Assembly (NCBI GenBank): GCA_966212235.1
Contig: CBIHPP010000009.1
Coordinates: forward strand, 62,001-126,000
Source of the DNA: Niastella sp966212235
Lineage (GTDB): Bacteria; Bacteroidota; Bacteroidia; Chitinophagales; Chitinophagaceae
Length of the DNA: 64,000 nt
Direction of reading: 5' to 3'
In this document: positions 1-9,593 of the stretch, one piece after another
Numbering within the stretch: position 1 is the first letter of the stretch
How the letters are laid out: every line of letters begins with the position of its first letter
The notes under the pieces: model-generated
What the model saw: only the letters and a program-made list of their open reading frames with translations
What the model was told of the DNA's origin: nothing
Database searches by the model: none
Program-made: the position numbers and the translations under genes

Positions 1-1019
1 GAAGGCTTCGTTTCCCGGCATTCCGTCAATTTGGTCCAGCCGGTCCAACTGCCATTGGAAGCGGGATTGGTGGCGCCCCACAATTCATATACTTTCATGC
101 TGGCGTTCTCGAAGTAACGCGGGTCGGGATAGTGAAACCAGGTGAACCGGCTAAGCTGCGCCGTAACGCCCATATCGAACGTAAACCATGCCCCGGTGAT
201 GGTGTCGGTGATCGTTTCATAGGAAGCAACGGCCGTGTGCCAGCCACCGTACAAATTATCCCACAGATTGCGCATCTGCCGGCCATAGGCATTTATCGGC
301 AGGTCGCCGGGCAGCGTGTATTCATTAAAACCTGATTTTGGAATAAGCGTTTCATACAAAGGCGACAGGTTGGCAAAAAGCGTATCGCTTTGGTTTTGGA
401 ACTGGTCCCGGATGTACAGGGCGAAACTCTTTTTAAGCGTATCCATACCGCGCAGGGATTGATTGATGTCCTTGAGCTTGCTGTATATCGCGCCGGTTTG
501 AGCCCATTGCCCGAATTGATCTTTCAATAATACAATAATTGCCAGCGATTTTCCGTCCGGGTTGGCGGTGCGAATGTTAATGCCGCCAAAAGTGGCTGTC
601 ACCTTAAGGCTGTCGAACGCAGACAGGTAAGCCGGCTTAAGCGGGTTAACGGTTACATTATAAGGCTCGGAAGCTGTTTCACTGCGGTTCACCGCGTACA
701 GGGTCACTTGCGTTGCACTGGTGTCTTTGAATCCATCTACCAGCAGGGAGTTGGTATAGAACGATGCTTTTGCTTCCCGGGTTACGCCCGGTCTTATTTG
801 GTATACGGCTTTTACATACAGCAGATCTTCATCGGTGGGTAACGTATAGGTGATCACCGCTTCTCCTTTCATATTGACAACCTTGCCATTGGTAACCCTG
901 CCTGGTTGTATCCCATTATGTTCCAATGGTCCTATAACATCCCTTTTTTTACAGGACCAAAAACCTGTCAGCAGCACCAACGCCGGTAACAGGAACTTAT
1001 ATATTGCTGGTTTCATCAT
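1..1019 (-). CDS. SusE-position surface lipoprotein, DUF4959/DUF5126/DUF5000 type (partial)
   Basis: The frame is open from the ATG at 1019 to the left edge, about 339 codons, with the C-terminus missing. The N-terminus is a lipoprotein leader: hydrophobic stretch then Trp-Ser-Cys-Lys-Lys, with the lipidated Cys near residue 23. Residues 25-230 look like the two Ig-like domains (DUF4959, DUF5126) seen in lipoproteins that follow SusD. The last part, with the motif NGSWTGWTKLTECRETKP, matches the start of DUF5000, a galactose-binding-like (F5/8 type C) fold. It starts 36 bp after susD and is surely in the same transcript. By analogy with SusE/SusF it is a surface glycan-binding protein, but its ligand cannot be read from sequence. 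A second ATG at 1016 is equally possible. Family call from motif memory, not a search. Confidence 0.8.
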   Translation of the reverse strand, partial: MMKPAIYKFLLPALVLLTGFWSCKKRDVIGPLEHNGIQPGRVTNGKVVNMKGEAVITYTLPTDEDLLYVKAVYQIRPGVTREAKASFYTNSLLVDGFKDTSATQVTLYAVNRSETASEPYNVTVNPLKPAYLSAFDSLKVTATFGGINIRTANPDGKSLAIIVLLKDQFGQWAQTGAIYSKLKDINQSLRGMDTLKKSFALYIRDQFQNQSDTLFANLSPLYETLIPKSGFNEYTLPGDLPINAYGRQMRNLWDNLYGGWHTAVASYETITDTITGAWFTFDMGVTAQLSRFTWFHYPDPRYFENASMKVYELWGATNPASNGSWTGWTKLTECRETKP

Positions 1020-1055
1020 TTACTAAGTTTTGCTTTTGCGAATAGTTTGAATTGT

Positions 1056-2999
1056 CTACCATCCGATATTCTGGACGAGTTTGGGGTTTACGGAAATTTC
1101 ATATTCTCTTATTGGCCAGAAATAATCACGTGGCGCTATAAATCTTTGCGGGTAAATATTTACGACCCTGTAATAATCAGCAGGGGCGGCTTGTGTACGG
1201 TCCCATCCGGTGATCGGCTTGTTCAGTTCAACGGCAGATTCTTTCCAACGGCGAAGGTCCCACAGGCGGCTGCCTTCAAAGGCCATTTCGATCGATCGTT
1301 CCTGGCGGATAATAGATCGGAGGCCCTCTTTTGACGTTGGTTTACCCGGGTTGCTGGAGTATTGATTCCAGCTCGCCACTACACCGCCAAGACCTGCTCT
1401 TTCCCGCACTTTGTCCAAATAAGTATACACATCGCCAGATGGGCCTGCTGCTTCATTCTGGGCTTCGGCATACAACAGGTACAGGTCGGCCAGGCGGAAC
1501 ATGGGCCATGGATAATTTTCAGATGTTGCGCTGTTGACAAGACCGGAAAACGCGAATTTCCAGTTCACCAGTTTTTTGATCCAGTAGCCGGTCATGTTGA
1601 TGTAATCCGTATTCACTTCGTTCATTCTTTGCCCTTGCTTTGCCACTACGTTGTAGGTGGCGCTGTCGGTCCCTGTAGGACTGTTATACATGTACCAGAT
1701 ACTTCCGTCGAAACCGAGGTCGGCATAAAACCGGGGCTCCCTGTCGAAGTTCAGCCGGGCTGTCTGGTAACCCTGGATCAAATTGAACCGTTCAGCGCTT
1801 GTAGCTGTACGTAATTCGGTAAAATTTGAAAAATTGTACGTTTTATCTTCACTGGTGGGTACGCCGTGATCGGTATAAAAAAGCTGTGCTATTTTTAAAG
1901 GAGCGCACAACTGGTTGTAAGCAGCCAGGTTGATTGGCTTGGTGGGGTCTAACTGGCCCATGCAGATGCTTTGGATGTAGTCGGGGTTCTGACTGGTGAG
2001 ATCTACATTTCTGGTAGATCCCCAGATCAATTCACTGTTCCAGCGTTCACACACCGCGTTGCGGATGCTCATTTGGGTGCGGGTAGTATCTGTCATTTTG
2101 TTGAGCCCCTTAAACTTATACAATTCGAACCCTGCCTGGTGAGCGGCATCTATGGCCGCTTTGGCTGCAGTGGCTGCGCGCTGCCACTTCTCCACGCTGT
2201 ATGAAGCTGGAAAAAGCAGTTCGCCATCATCGTTTTTCAGGGAAGCGAAATCGCTGTTCCCGTTAAATAAAGGACTTGCAGCCATCACCAGTAACCGGGC
2301 TTTTACAGCCAGGGCAATTGGTTTGGTTATTCTGCCCGATTCATTGGCTATATCGGCTATCTTCACCGGCAATTTTTCAGCCGATTGGTCGAGCAGGCTG
2401 GTAATGTAATTCACCACAGAGTCAACAGAAGCCCTTTTTATCCTTACCTGGTCGGGGGTAGAGGAGATGGGCAGCGCTACATCGGCGATGGGTATGGGAC
2501 CATAGTTCCTGAGCAGGTAAAAGTGATAGTATGCTTTCAGAAATTCTACTTCACCCAGCCAGCGGGTACGCAGGTCGGGTTCCAGGTCGTACACTTTTTT
2601 GGGATCGTTCACATTGGCCAAAAAAATATTGCAATGCCTGATGGCTGCATACAATCCACCTTCATAATCCCAATAGTCGGCCCTGGGGTCTACTTTATTC
2701 TGGAATCCTTTTGCAATATCCCAAACGGTATTCTTAAAGAAAACGCCCTCTCTTGGTAACCAGCATTCATCGCCGGCCATAAAACCTAAAGAGCCTATCG
2801 GATGGTTTTCTGTCGGAAGGAAAGAATAACAGGTAAACAGGTACTTCTCTGCTTCGCGTTTTAACGTGAACGCGTTATCGATGGTGACCACGTTATCGGG
2901 CACAACGTCGAGATATTTGTGACACCCGCACACGGAGGTAACAGCTATAGCTGCCGTTACAATCGCTATATATTTATTGGTAAGTATTCTTCTGATCAT
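1056..2999 (-). CDS. SusD/RagB family nutrient-binding outer membrane lipoprotein
   Basis: A 647-residue protein with a lipoprotein leader ending Cys-Gly-Cys (Cys26 probable lipid site) and the mature start HKYLDVVPDN that is typical of SusD/RagB proteins. The N-terminal part holds the SusD-like TPR region, including YKAYYHFYLLRNYGPIPIAD-like wording near residues 155-175 (a strong family hallmark). The C-terminal RagB/SusD domain ends with an RQERSIEMAFEGSRLWDLRRW block and a PIREYEISVNPKLVQNIGW tail. It caps the SusC barrel encoded 30 bp upstream and captures oligosaccharide at the cell surface. Length is at the long end for SusD. The neighbouring GH35 gene suggests a galactose-containing glycan; this is an inference from context. 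Confidence 0.95.
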   Translation of the reverse strand: MIRRILTNKYIAIVTAAIAVTSVCGCHKYLDVVPDNVVTIDNAFTLKREAEKYLFTCYSFLPTENHPIGSLGFMAGDECWLPREGVFFKNTVWDIAKGFQNKVDPRADYWDYEGGLYAAIRHCNIFLANVNDPKKVYDLEPDLRTRWLGEVEFLKAYYHFYLLRNYGPIPIADVALPISSTPDQVRIKRASVDSVVNYITSLLDQSAEKLPVKIADIANESGRITKPIALAVKARLLVMAASPLFNGNSDFASLKNDDGELLFPASYSVEKWQRAATAAKAAIDAAHQAGFELYKFKGLNKMTDTTRTQMSIRNAVCERWNSELIWGSTRNVDLTSQNPDYIQSICMGQLDPTKPINLAAYNQLCAPLKIAQLFYTDHGVPTSEDKTYNFSNFTELRTATSAERFNLIQGYQTARLNFDREPRFYADLGFDGSIWYMYNSPTGTDSATYNVVAKQGQRMNEVNTDYINMTGYWIKKLVNWKFAFSGLVNSATSENYPWPMFRLADLYLLYAEAQNEAAGPSGDVYTYLDKVRERAGLGGVVASWNQYSSNPGKPTSKEGLRSIIRQERSIEMAFEGSRLWDLRRWKESAVELNKPITGWDRTQAAPADYYRVVNIYPQRFIAPRDYFWPIREYEISVNPKLVQNIGW

Positions 3000-3029
3000 A
3001 TACTTTTTTTGGGGTAGGTAATAAAATGG

Positions 3030-6000
3030 TTACAGGGACAAACGAAGTCCTATGTTAAACGTTTTCTGCACAGGGTATCCCAGCCCTTTGTCGCCCATTT
3101 CGGGGTCCCACATTTTAAAGCGGCTTAAAACAAACAGGTTACTTCCATTGATATAGATCCGGCCGTTCCTGAAGGTGCTGATGCGTAACAGTTTTTTTGA
3201 AAAGTTGTAACCAATTTCTACATTTTTACAGCGCAGGAATGTTCCATCCCGCATCCACCAGGTGCTGGTTTGGTTATTATTGTCGATAAACGTTTCGCTT
3301 AAACGGGGCCACATGGCATACAGGTTACGGTTATCTTCACTCCAGTGGTCCTGTGCAATTACATTCAACAGGCCATTCTGAGCGCCGCCATTCAACACAA
3401 AGGGAGAAATGTTTTCTGCGTTGATGAAAAAGGAAGAACGGGCCGATCCCTGGAAGAAAGCGCTGATGTCGAAATTCTTGTAACCGAATGAGAATCCGGC
3501 TCCATAGATAATTTCCGGCGAAGTGGGCAGTCCGATGGGCACTCTGTCGTTGTTGGTGATCTGTCCATCGCCGTTTACGTCGCGGTACTTGATGTCGCCG
3601 CCCAGGTATTCGCCATAATTCTGGTACGGTGAATTGGCCACTTCTATATCGTCTACAAACAAGCGTTCCGCAACCAATCCCCACACTTGTTTTATCGGAT
3701 GACCTATAACAGAAAGATGCTGTTCATTAGCCCCATAGGCGGGCTCTTCATATTTTGAGAACTTTGACGTGTTATAGGTCATATTGCCGCGTAGTTGCAG
3801 CCACATGTCGTTGCCAAAACTTTTATTATAGTCAAGAGAGAAATCAATACCTTCTGCCGTAGCCTCGCCAACATTGGCTTTTATCGGCGCCTGTAAACCC
3901 ATGGTAGACGGAACATAACCACGATCTATCAGGATATTGGTCTGCTTCCGCTTCCAGTACTCTGTTATTACATTAAAGCCTTTGAAAATATTGAATTCCA
4001 GGCCATAGTTCTGGGTATAGGCTTTTTCCCAGGTAATGTCATAGTTTTCATAGCGGCTAATGTCAACCCCTGGCCTGCTATAACCCGTGTTATTGCCAAA
4101 TGCAGCGCCCCGCCAACCGGCATTCAGGTCTATCTCACTCAGGTAATAGAACCGGTCACGGGCCGCCCCGATCTGGTCATTACCTACCAGTCCGTAAGAA
4201 GCACGAACCCGCAGGTTGGATACAACATCTTTCAGCCCTTCAAAGAATTTTTCGTTGGAGATATTCCAGGCCAGCCCTGCTGAAGGAAAGAAGCCGTAGC
4301 GACTGGTTTTGAAAAAACGCTCGGAGCCGTTATAACCAAAATTGAATTCGGCCATATAACGGCTGTCGTAACCGTAGGTGAACCTTCCTGAAAGGCCCTG
4401 GTTGCGATAGGGGAGCGACAACTGGAGCTTTTCTGCATCGCTCGGTTGTGGATTCAGGTTTTGTCCGGGATTGCCTTCCTGAAAGCTGTTGAACAGCGTG
4501 ATCAACATACCGCCAACGGCATGTTTGCCGTTGTACGTGCGGTTAAAGTTTAATGTGGCTTCCAGGTAAGTCCTGGAATCCTGCACTTTTCTACCTTCCG
4601 CATAGCCCAGGTATTCAGTTCCTTCCTTGATGCGGGCAAGCGCCACCGTTTTTCCCCCGTCTACGGTGTTGGCCTGGTAATAATACGGGCTGTATTGACG
4701 GTTCACATCGAAGAAAGAGTACCGGTTTGTATAGGCCATTACGCGACCTGAAAGCCCGGGCGTAATAAAACCAAGGTCCTGTTTCAGTTCCATTTGCGCA
4801 TACATGCGCGATGATTTGCTCTCTTTGTAACCTCTCACGGCATTGGCAAATGGGTTCAGGTACAATTGCCAGTCTTCAAAATATCCGGTGTTGGTGTTGG
4901 CCCGCATTCCGGGACGGGGTGCATTCCCGAACAGGGGATGTGTAACCTGCGGAAGAAATGTTTGCGGATATACAGCCGGAAATAATACCGGGTTACTCCA
5001 TAACACCTGGTTGAAGATCGCACTTCCGCCATCTACCGGTCCTCTGTAATCATCAAACTGGCCATATACTCTGAATATTGCCTCTGTGGTTTTGGTCAGT
5101 TGAAGGTTTATGTTTGAACGTAATGAATAATTTTTCAGCTTGATGTTACTATTGAAGTTATTCAATTCAGCCACTTTAAGCACCCCGTTGTCAACGTTAT
5201 ACGTACCCGAGATATAGTATCTGGCGCTCTTTGTGCCGCCCTGTATGTCAAGATTGTAGCGTTGGTTATTGGTGTAATCTTTGATCATCATACCGATCCA
5301 GTCATTGTTTGGATAGATCAAAGGATTATCTCCCCGGATGGTGCCGTCGATTTTCGTTTGATTATATGGGATGGGCGCCAGGGGATCTCTTGTAAGAGCC
5401 GCCTCGTTGGCCATCTTCATGTAAGTGATATTGTCGGCAAACTTGAAATTTTCCGTATTGCCGGAGATCGCATTTTCTACCCTGAAATTCAATTGCGCCT
5501 TGCCTTCATTTCCGGTTTTGGTGGTCACCAGCACCACGCCGTTTGCGCCCCTGGCGCCATATACAGATGTTGCCGTGGCATCTTTCAGAATAGAGAATGC
5601 AGCGATGTCATCGGGTTGCAAACGCGCAAGGTCGTTCGTTGTGCTTTCCATGCCATCGATCAAAATGAGCGGGTCAATTTTTCCGCCGCTACTGAAGGAG
5701 GTAATACCCCTGATAAAGAAGGAGGCATTATCTGCCCCCGGTTCACCGGTCCGTTGATACGAGATCATGCCCGATAGCCGGCCGGCGAGCATGGTAGTCA
5801 GGTTGCTGGTAGGGCCTTTCAATTCCTTTGGATTGATGGTGGTAATGGCGCTTACCATGCTCGACTTTTTCTGTCTTCCGCCGAAAGACACAACGACCAC
5901 ATCATCCAGTGTAGAAATTGAACGTTTAAGAACTACGCGCAGGTTGCTTTCACCGTTAAGGTCCATTTCCAGTCTGTCGTAGCCAACAATGGAGAATATC

Positions 6001-6236
6001 AACGTGCCATTGGCCGGAGCGAGCACCCTGAAGTGCCCCATGGCATCTGTAGCGACTGTAATTCTGTGGTCGCTCTTCAGTGTAATAGTCACATTTCCGA
6101 GGGATTCCGCTGAGTCAGATTTAACAACGCCCTGTACCATTATATTCTGTGCCTGGGCGCCAAGGCAAAAGCAGGTTGATACAAGCAGGGCCATGAGTTG
6201 GCATGGCCAACGCAGCTTTCTGGTTTTACATTTCAT
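3030..6236 (-). CDS. SusC/RagA family TonB-linked outer membrane transporter
   Basis: 1068 residues. Signal peptide at residues 1-29 (cleavage after AQA), then a carboxypeptidase-regulatory-like domain (about 33-108), a TonB-dependent plug (about 113-240; contains LDDVVVVSFG, the LILIDGM strand and the DATATSVYGARGANGVVLVTT block), and a beta barrel ending NIGLRLSL with the usual hydrophobic C-terminus. There is no STN domain, so unlike the second SusC at 37.6 kb it should not signal to an anti-sigma factor. It imports the ligand captured by SusD, powered by TonB-ExbBD encoded elsewhere. Gene order and the 30-bp gap to susD make co-transcription likely. A 106-bp gap separates it from the GH35 gene upstream. 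Confidence 0.95.
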   Translation of the reverse strand: MKCKTRKLRWPCQLMALLVSTCFCLGAQAQNIMVQGVVKSDSAESLGNVTITLKSDHRITVATDAMGHFRVLAPANGTLIFSIVGYDRLEMDLNGESNLRVVLKRSISTLDDVVVVSFGGRQKKSSMVSAITTINPKELKGPTSNLTTMLAGRLSGMISYQRTGEPGADNASFFIRGITSFSSGGKIDPLILIDGMESTTNDLARLQPDDIAAFSILKDATATSVYGARGANGVVLVTTKTGNEGKAQLNFRVENAISGNTENFKFADNITYMKMANEAALTRDPLAPIPYNQTKIDGTIRGDNPLIYPNNDWIGMMIKDYTNNQRYNLDIQGGTKSARYYISGTYNVDNGVLKVAELNNFNSNIKLKNYSLRSNINLQLTKTTEAIFRVYGQFDDYRGPVDGGSAIFNQVLWSNPVLFPAVYPQTFLPQVTHPLFGNAPRPGMRANTNTGYFEDWQLYLNPFANAVRGYKESKSSRMYAQMELKQDLGFITPGLSGRVMAYTNRYSFFDVNRQYSPYYYQANTVDGGKTVALARIKEGTEYLGYAEGRKVQDSRTYLEATLNFNRTYNGKHAVGGMLITLFNSFQEGNPGQNLNPQPSDAEKLQLSLPYRNQGLSGRFTYGYDSRYMAEFNFGYNGSERFFKTSRYGFFPSAGLAWNISNEKFFEGLKDVVSNLRVRASYGLVGNDQIGAARDRFYYLSEIDLNAGWRGAAFGNNTGYSRPGVDISRYENYDITWEKAYTQNYGLEFNIFKGFNVITEYWKRKQTNILIDRGYVPSTMGLQAPIKANVGEATAEGIDFSLDYNKSFGNDMWLQLRGNMTYNTSKFSKYEEPAYGANEQHLSVIGHPIKQVWGLVAERLFVDDIEVANSPYQNYGEYLGGDIKYRDVNGDGQITNNDRVPIGLPTSPEIIYGAGFSFGYKNFDISAFFQGSARSSFFINAENISPFVLNGGAQNGLLNVIAQDHWSEDNRNLYAMWPRLSETFIDNNNQTSTWWMRDGTFLRCKNVEIGYNFSKKLLRISTFRNGRIYINGSNLFVLSRFKMWDPEMGDKGLGYPVQKTFNIGLRLSL

Positions 6237-6342
6237 ATGTCTGTTTTGGTTAAATTCTTAACAATCGTTTAGTTGCACTGATTGTTTCATGATCTATGTA
6301 AGCAGTTAAATACAGTGTCTGATCCAGTATCCAGTATCCCGA

Positions 6343-8172
6343 TCAATTTTTATGAAGCACATCCAGTATTGGTTTTTCCAATGCAGATAATGCCTGTTGA
6401 TTTGTTTTTATCATTTCAAATACGATCAATTCGTTTTTCCCTGTTACCAACCATTCGGCAGGTATATACAGCGTTTGTTGCGGACCAACGTTCCAGTACC
6501 GGCCAAGGTTATGTCCGTTCAGCCACACCACGCCTTTTCCCCAGGCGCTCATATCGAGGTAGGTATCTCCTGTTTTTTCCAGTAAAAAATGGGCGCTTTT
6601 TATTACAGGCGCTGTAAAGGCCTGTGTATTAACTTTTGTAGCAGTAAGTACGGGTTGCGTTTCAAATGGCAGCGAATAGGTTTGCCATCCTTTTAATTCT
6701 TTTCCATTCAACCAAACGCCTTTCGTAATTCCCTTATTGTTTTCGAGCAGGTAAGGCCCGAAATTAATTCGACCTAAATTTTCAACCAGAATATCGAGTG
6801 TTACGGTCCCTTTCGGCAGCGTTATCCGCAGGCTGTCCTGCGCCTTACACCGGTCAAGCGTTCCCACTTTTTTGCCGTTGACCATAACAACCGCATAATC
6901 GCGCAGGTCTTTTATGGTAAGCATACCTGATGCGGGGTTTTGTAATAGGGTACGGAATAAAACAAAGCCATAGGCCTGTTGCAGGTGTTCAAAGGTTGCC
7001 GGTGCATCGCTGGTTGTGGGTGCGGGCAGTATATCGGTCAATGCAATACTTTTCGTGAACCGGATGTTCGGGATAGCAATGGTTGGTTTCGAAGGCGCTA
7101 CTTCCGGCAGCGTTTGACCAGCCGGCAGATGTTTCTGAATAATTTTCCGGAACTCAAAAAACTTATGGGTCGCATTACCCGCTTCATTCAGCGGCGCATC
7201 GTAATCGTAGCTGCTTATTTGCGGTTCAAAAGGCGTGTTCCCTTTGTAATTGGCGCCATTCATAAAGTCGCGGGTGGTGCCGCCATGGAACATGTACATG
7301 TTGATGGATATGCCTGCCGACAATACTGAATCCAGTGCTTTGGTATATTTACTGGCAGGCACTATATGATGTTTTGTGCCCCACCAATCGAACCAGGCCG
7401 GGTACCATTCGGCAATAAAATAAGGACCTTTGCCGCTGTGGTTCTCATTGATGAGTTTCCGTATTTCCTGTGGTTTGTCTAACCCGTTTACCGCAGGCAA
7501 CAATCCGGGTAAATGCCCTTTTACCAGGTCCTTCGCCGGATCGCAGGTGTACAGGATACCGTCGAAGCCGGCCTCTATAAAAATGTTCCGGTTTACGTTG
7601 AGGTATTCTTTATCTTCTCCATAACTACCATATTCATTTTCAACCTGCACCATCAGGATATTGCCGCCGTGGTTTATTTGCCAGGGAGCAAGCAGGCGAC
7701 CGATCTCATGAATATACTTGCGGTATTCTTCCAGGTATTGTGCTTCAGTACTGCGCACCTTCAGGTTGTTGATGTTCTGCAACCAGAAAGGATAACCTCC
7801 AAATTCCCATTCGGCGCATACATACGGGCTCGGCCGAAGGATGACCCATAAGCCTTCTTCTTTCGCGATCTTCACAAATTCAACGATGTCATTCTGCCCG
7901 CTGAAATCAAAAACGTCTTTCTTAGGTTCGTGCAGGTTCCAGAAGATATAAGTACCTATTGTGTTCAAGCCCATGCTTTTCGCCATCTTCATGCGGTGAC
8001 GCCAGGCCTCCCGGGGAATGCGCGGGTAATGCAATTCACCGGAAATGATCTGAAACGGTTTTCCATCGAGCAGAAAGGCATTGTCAGCCAGTTCAAAACG
8101 ATGGTTGGTTGTTTGCGCAAAACCCTGCAAAAAGCCAAGCGATAATAAAAGAGCCAGTGCTACGTGTTTCAT
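6343..8172 (-). CDS. Glycoside hydrolase family 35 beta-galactosidase
   Basis: 609 residues with a signal peptide (about 1-20). The GH35 TIM barrel is clear: SGELHYPRIPREAW at residues 44-57, IFWNLHEP at 76-83, the acid/base in VENEYG (Glu180), and the nucleophile in FIAEWYPAW (Glu255). Residues after about 370 form the beta-sandwich domains of GH35 enzymes, including GVVWLNGHNLGRYW. The enzyme should remove terminal beta-linked galactose in the periplasm or at the surface. It is the first gene of the minus-strand PUL and probably the only hydrolase of that transcript in view. No TAnnTTTG element was found upstream. Confidence 0.93.
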   Translation of the reverse strand: MKHVALALLLSLGFLQGFAQTTNHRFELADNAFLLDGKPFQIISGELHYPRIPREAWRHRMKMAKSMGLNTIGTYIFWNLHEPKKDVFDFSGQNDIVEFVKIAKEEGLWVILRPSPYVCAEWEFGGYPFWLQNINNLKVRSTEAQYLEEYRKYIHEIGRLLAPWQINHGGNILMVQVENEYGSYGEDKEYLNVNRNIFIEAGFDGILYTCDPAKDLVKGHLPGLLPAVNGLDKPQEIRKLINENHSGKGPYFIAEWYPAWFDWWGTKHHIVPASKYTKALDSVLSAGISINMYMFHGGTTRDFMNGANYKGNTPFEPQISSYDYDAPLNEAGNATHKFFEFRKIIQKHLPAGQTLPEVAPSKPTIAIPNIRFTKSIALTDILPAPTTSDAPATFEHLQQAYGFVLFRTLLQNPASGMLTIKDLRDYAVVMVNGKKVGTLDRCKAQDSLRITLPKGTVTLDILVENLGRINFGPYLLENNKGITKGVWLNGKELKGWQTYSLPFETQPVLTATKVNTQAFTAPVIKSAHFLLEKTGDTYLDMSAWGKGVVWLNGHNLGRYWNVGPQQTLYIPAEWLVTGKNELIVFEMIKTNQQALSALEKPILDVLHKN

Positions 8173-8787
8173 AAAAAGATTGTGCTATAAATAAAAATCT
8201 GTTGACGATTGTATAATGCTAAATGATTGATATGAATACGATTCAATGCAAAGCTTTGAAAGCAGTGTAGCGCAATGCCGCTGCAGGTTATAACGTGATG
8301 GTAAAAAGTACCACGTTACCTGAATTCATACTTAAAAAATGGAGGGGAAGCGTATTGGTTTTCGGCCAGTGACGCTGAAAATGTCAAATTGACACCACTT
8401 TTATGCTGGAAATGGTGTGTTGGGTATGGCATACCGGTTTTGGGTATGCATACATCCATGGATTTTAATTGCGGGGTTGGCATGGCAGCTAAATCGTTTG
8501 GTTGCTGTTTAGGGTTTACTCGGGCTTTCGTTAAGGCTGGTCTGTTGGTCTGATTCTTCATCTAAAGTAATGTAGATGATGGACCGAGGGAGGGGAGGAA
8601 TCCATAAAAAAGAGGGGGTAAATTCACAAACGATCCCCTAAACTCATTCAAATAAAGGGCTCATTGCTTATAGCAAAACTCCGGGGTAAAATATTAAATA
8701 TAAAAGGGGTTGATTGCCTGTAAGTTTTTATGTGCTACTTTAAATGTCAAAAAGACATACTGGCTGTGGAGTTTGTGTTTGGTGGAT
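8173..8787. other. Intergenic region upstream of the GH35 gene
   Basis: About 615 bp between the GH35 start and the end of the next minus-strand gene. It must contain the PUL promoter and any operator, but no match to TAnnTTTG was found in the expected orientation. An 81-codon minus-strand frame (8316-8561) exists; its protein has no leader, no domain and an odd Pro/Asn/Gln-rich composition, so it is not called. A G-rich run at 8586-8616 has no pairing partner. No RNA gene was recognised. Confidence 0.5.
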
Positions 8788-9258
8788 CTAATGCGAATAA
8801 AGTTTTTCTTCCAGTTTGTCTAAAATACATTGCTTAAACTTACTTATTTCCCGTTTGTTCGATAAATACCAAAAGTCTTTATTGATCAATTTATCTGCTC
8901 CTTTAATATCAGGGCCTGATAAACTTACAAATGCTATGGTTGTGCCTATACTATCCGAACCAGGTCTTATCCAGGTATGAACAGTTTGTCTGGTGTCAGC
9001 ATAAAAAAAGTCAATGAAATGCCAATAGCTGTAATCGTAACTAGAGTCATTAGGCGGTTTTATATTTAGATTTTCTTTTTTTAGTTCATCAATTGCCTGA
9101 ATAACGTCTTTCTCTTTTGCATATAAGTCCCAGGTTTCTGCGAAAGGATAGCTACCTGCAAATCCACCTATTACCCGTCTAAAAAACTCTTCACAACCCC
9201 AAATAAAGAGAAAGCAAAAGCATAGTATTGTCAATAATCGAACGATTTTTCTGGTCAT
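8788..9258 (-). CDS. Small secreted or lipid-anchored protein of unknown function
   Basis: 156 residues, not recognised. Residues 5-21 are a strongly hydrophobic segment followed by Trp-Gly-Cys-Glu-Glu, which reads as a lipoprotein signal with Cys22 as lipid site, or as a single N-terminal anchor. The rest is soluble and mixed, with an acidic-basic helix (about 50-67) and a conserved-looking WHFIDFFYADTRQTVHTWIR block (83-102). Composition is A/T-richer than its neighbours, suggesting a fast-evolving or acquired gene. It stands alone, with long gaps on both sides. Real coding is likely because the leader and the charged soluble part make sense together, but no function is proposed. Confidence 0.6.
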   Translation of the reverse strand: MTRKIVRLLTILCFCFLFIWGCEEFFRRVIGGFAGSYPFAETWDLYAKEKDVIQAIDELKKENLNIKPPNDSSYDYSYWHFIDFFYADTRQTVHTWIRPGSDSIGTTIAFVSLSGPDIKGADKLINKDFWYLSNKREISKFKQCILDKLEEKLYSH

Positions 9259-9593
9259 AGCAGGTTTTTGGGTACTAAAAATGATATCACATCGGTGATG
9301 GATCGTATTTTATAGTTTGGTATCAAACACTTCAACCGTTAAATTTTTATAGTGTCGGAAAGTTGACATTTAAATTATATGTAACATCCGGTATTTCCAT
9401 ATAACCCTAAATTACAGGATTATTGACAGGTTTGCCTGATGTTATCTCTAATTATTGAATTATATAGTTACTTGTTTAGTCTGGTTTTCAAAAACTTATT
9501 AAATAGGGTGAAAAAATATGAGCAATGTGTCCCGGAAAACCGTAATTTCTCACTGGCAGTCAGCTTACATAACGGTTCAATAAATACCAGACT
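9259..9593. other. Divergent intergenic region before the sulfatase
   Basis: 335 bp, A/T-rich, between divergent genes, so it should carry both promoters. No exact TAnnTTTG element was found on either strand. A plus-strand frame starting at 9439 runs into the sulfatase in a different frame and is judged spurious. Nothing else recognised. Confidence 0.4.

Noticed and set aside
8316..8561. An 81-codon minus-strand frame upstream of the GH35 gene
   Set aside because: No leader, family or sensible composition, and no ribosome-site or promoter support. It could be a real small gene but cannot be defended.
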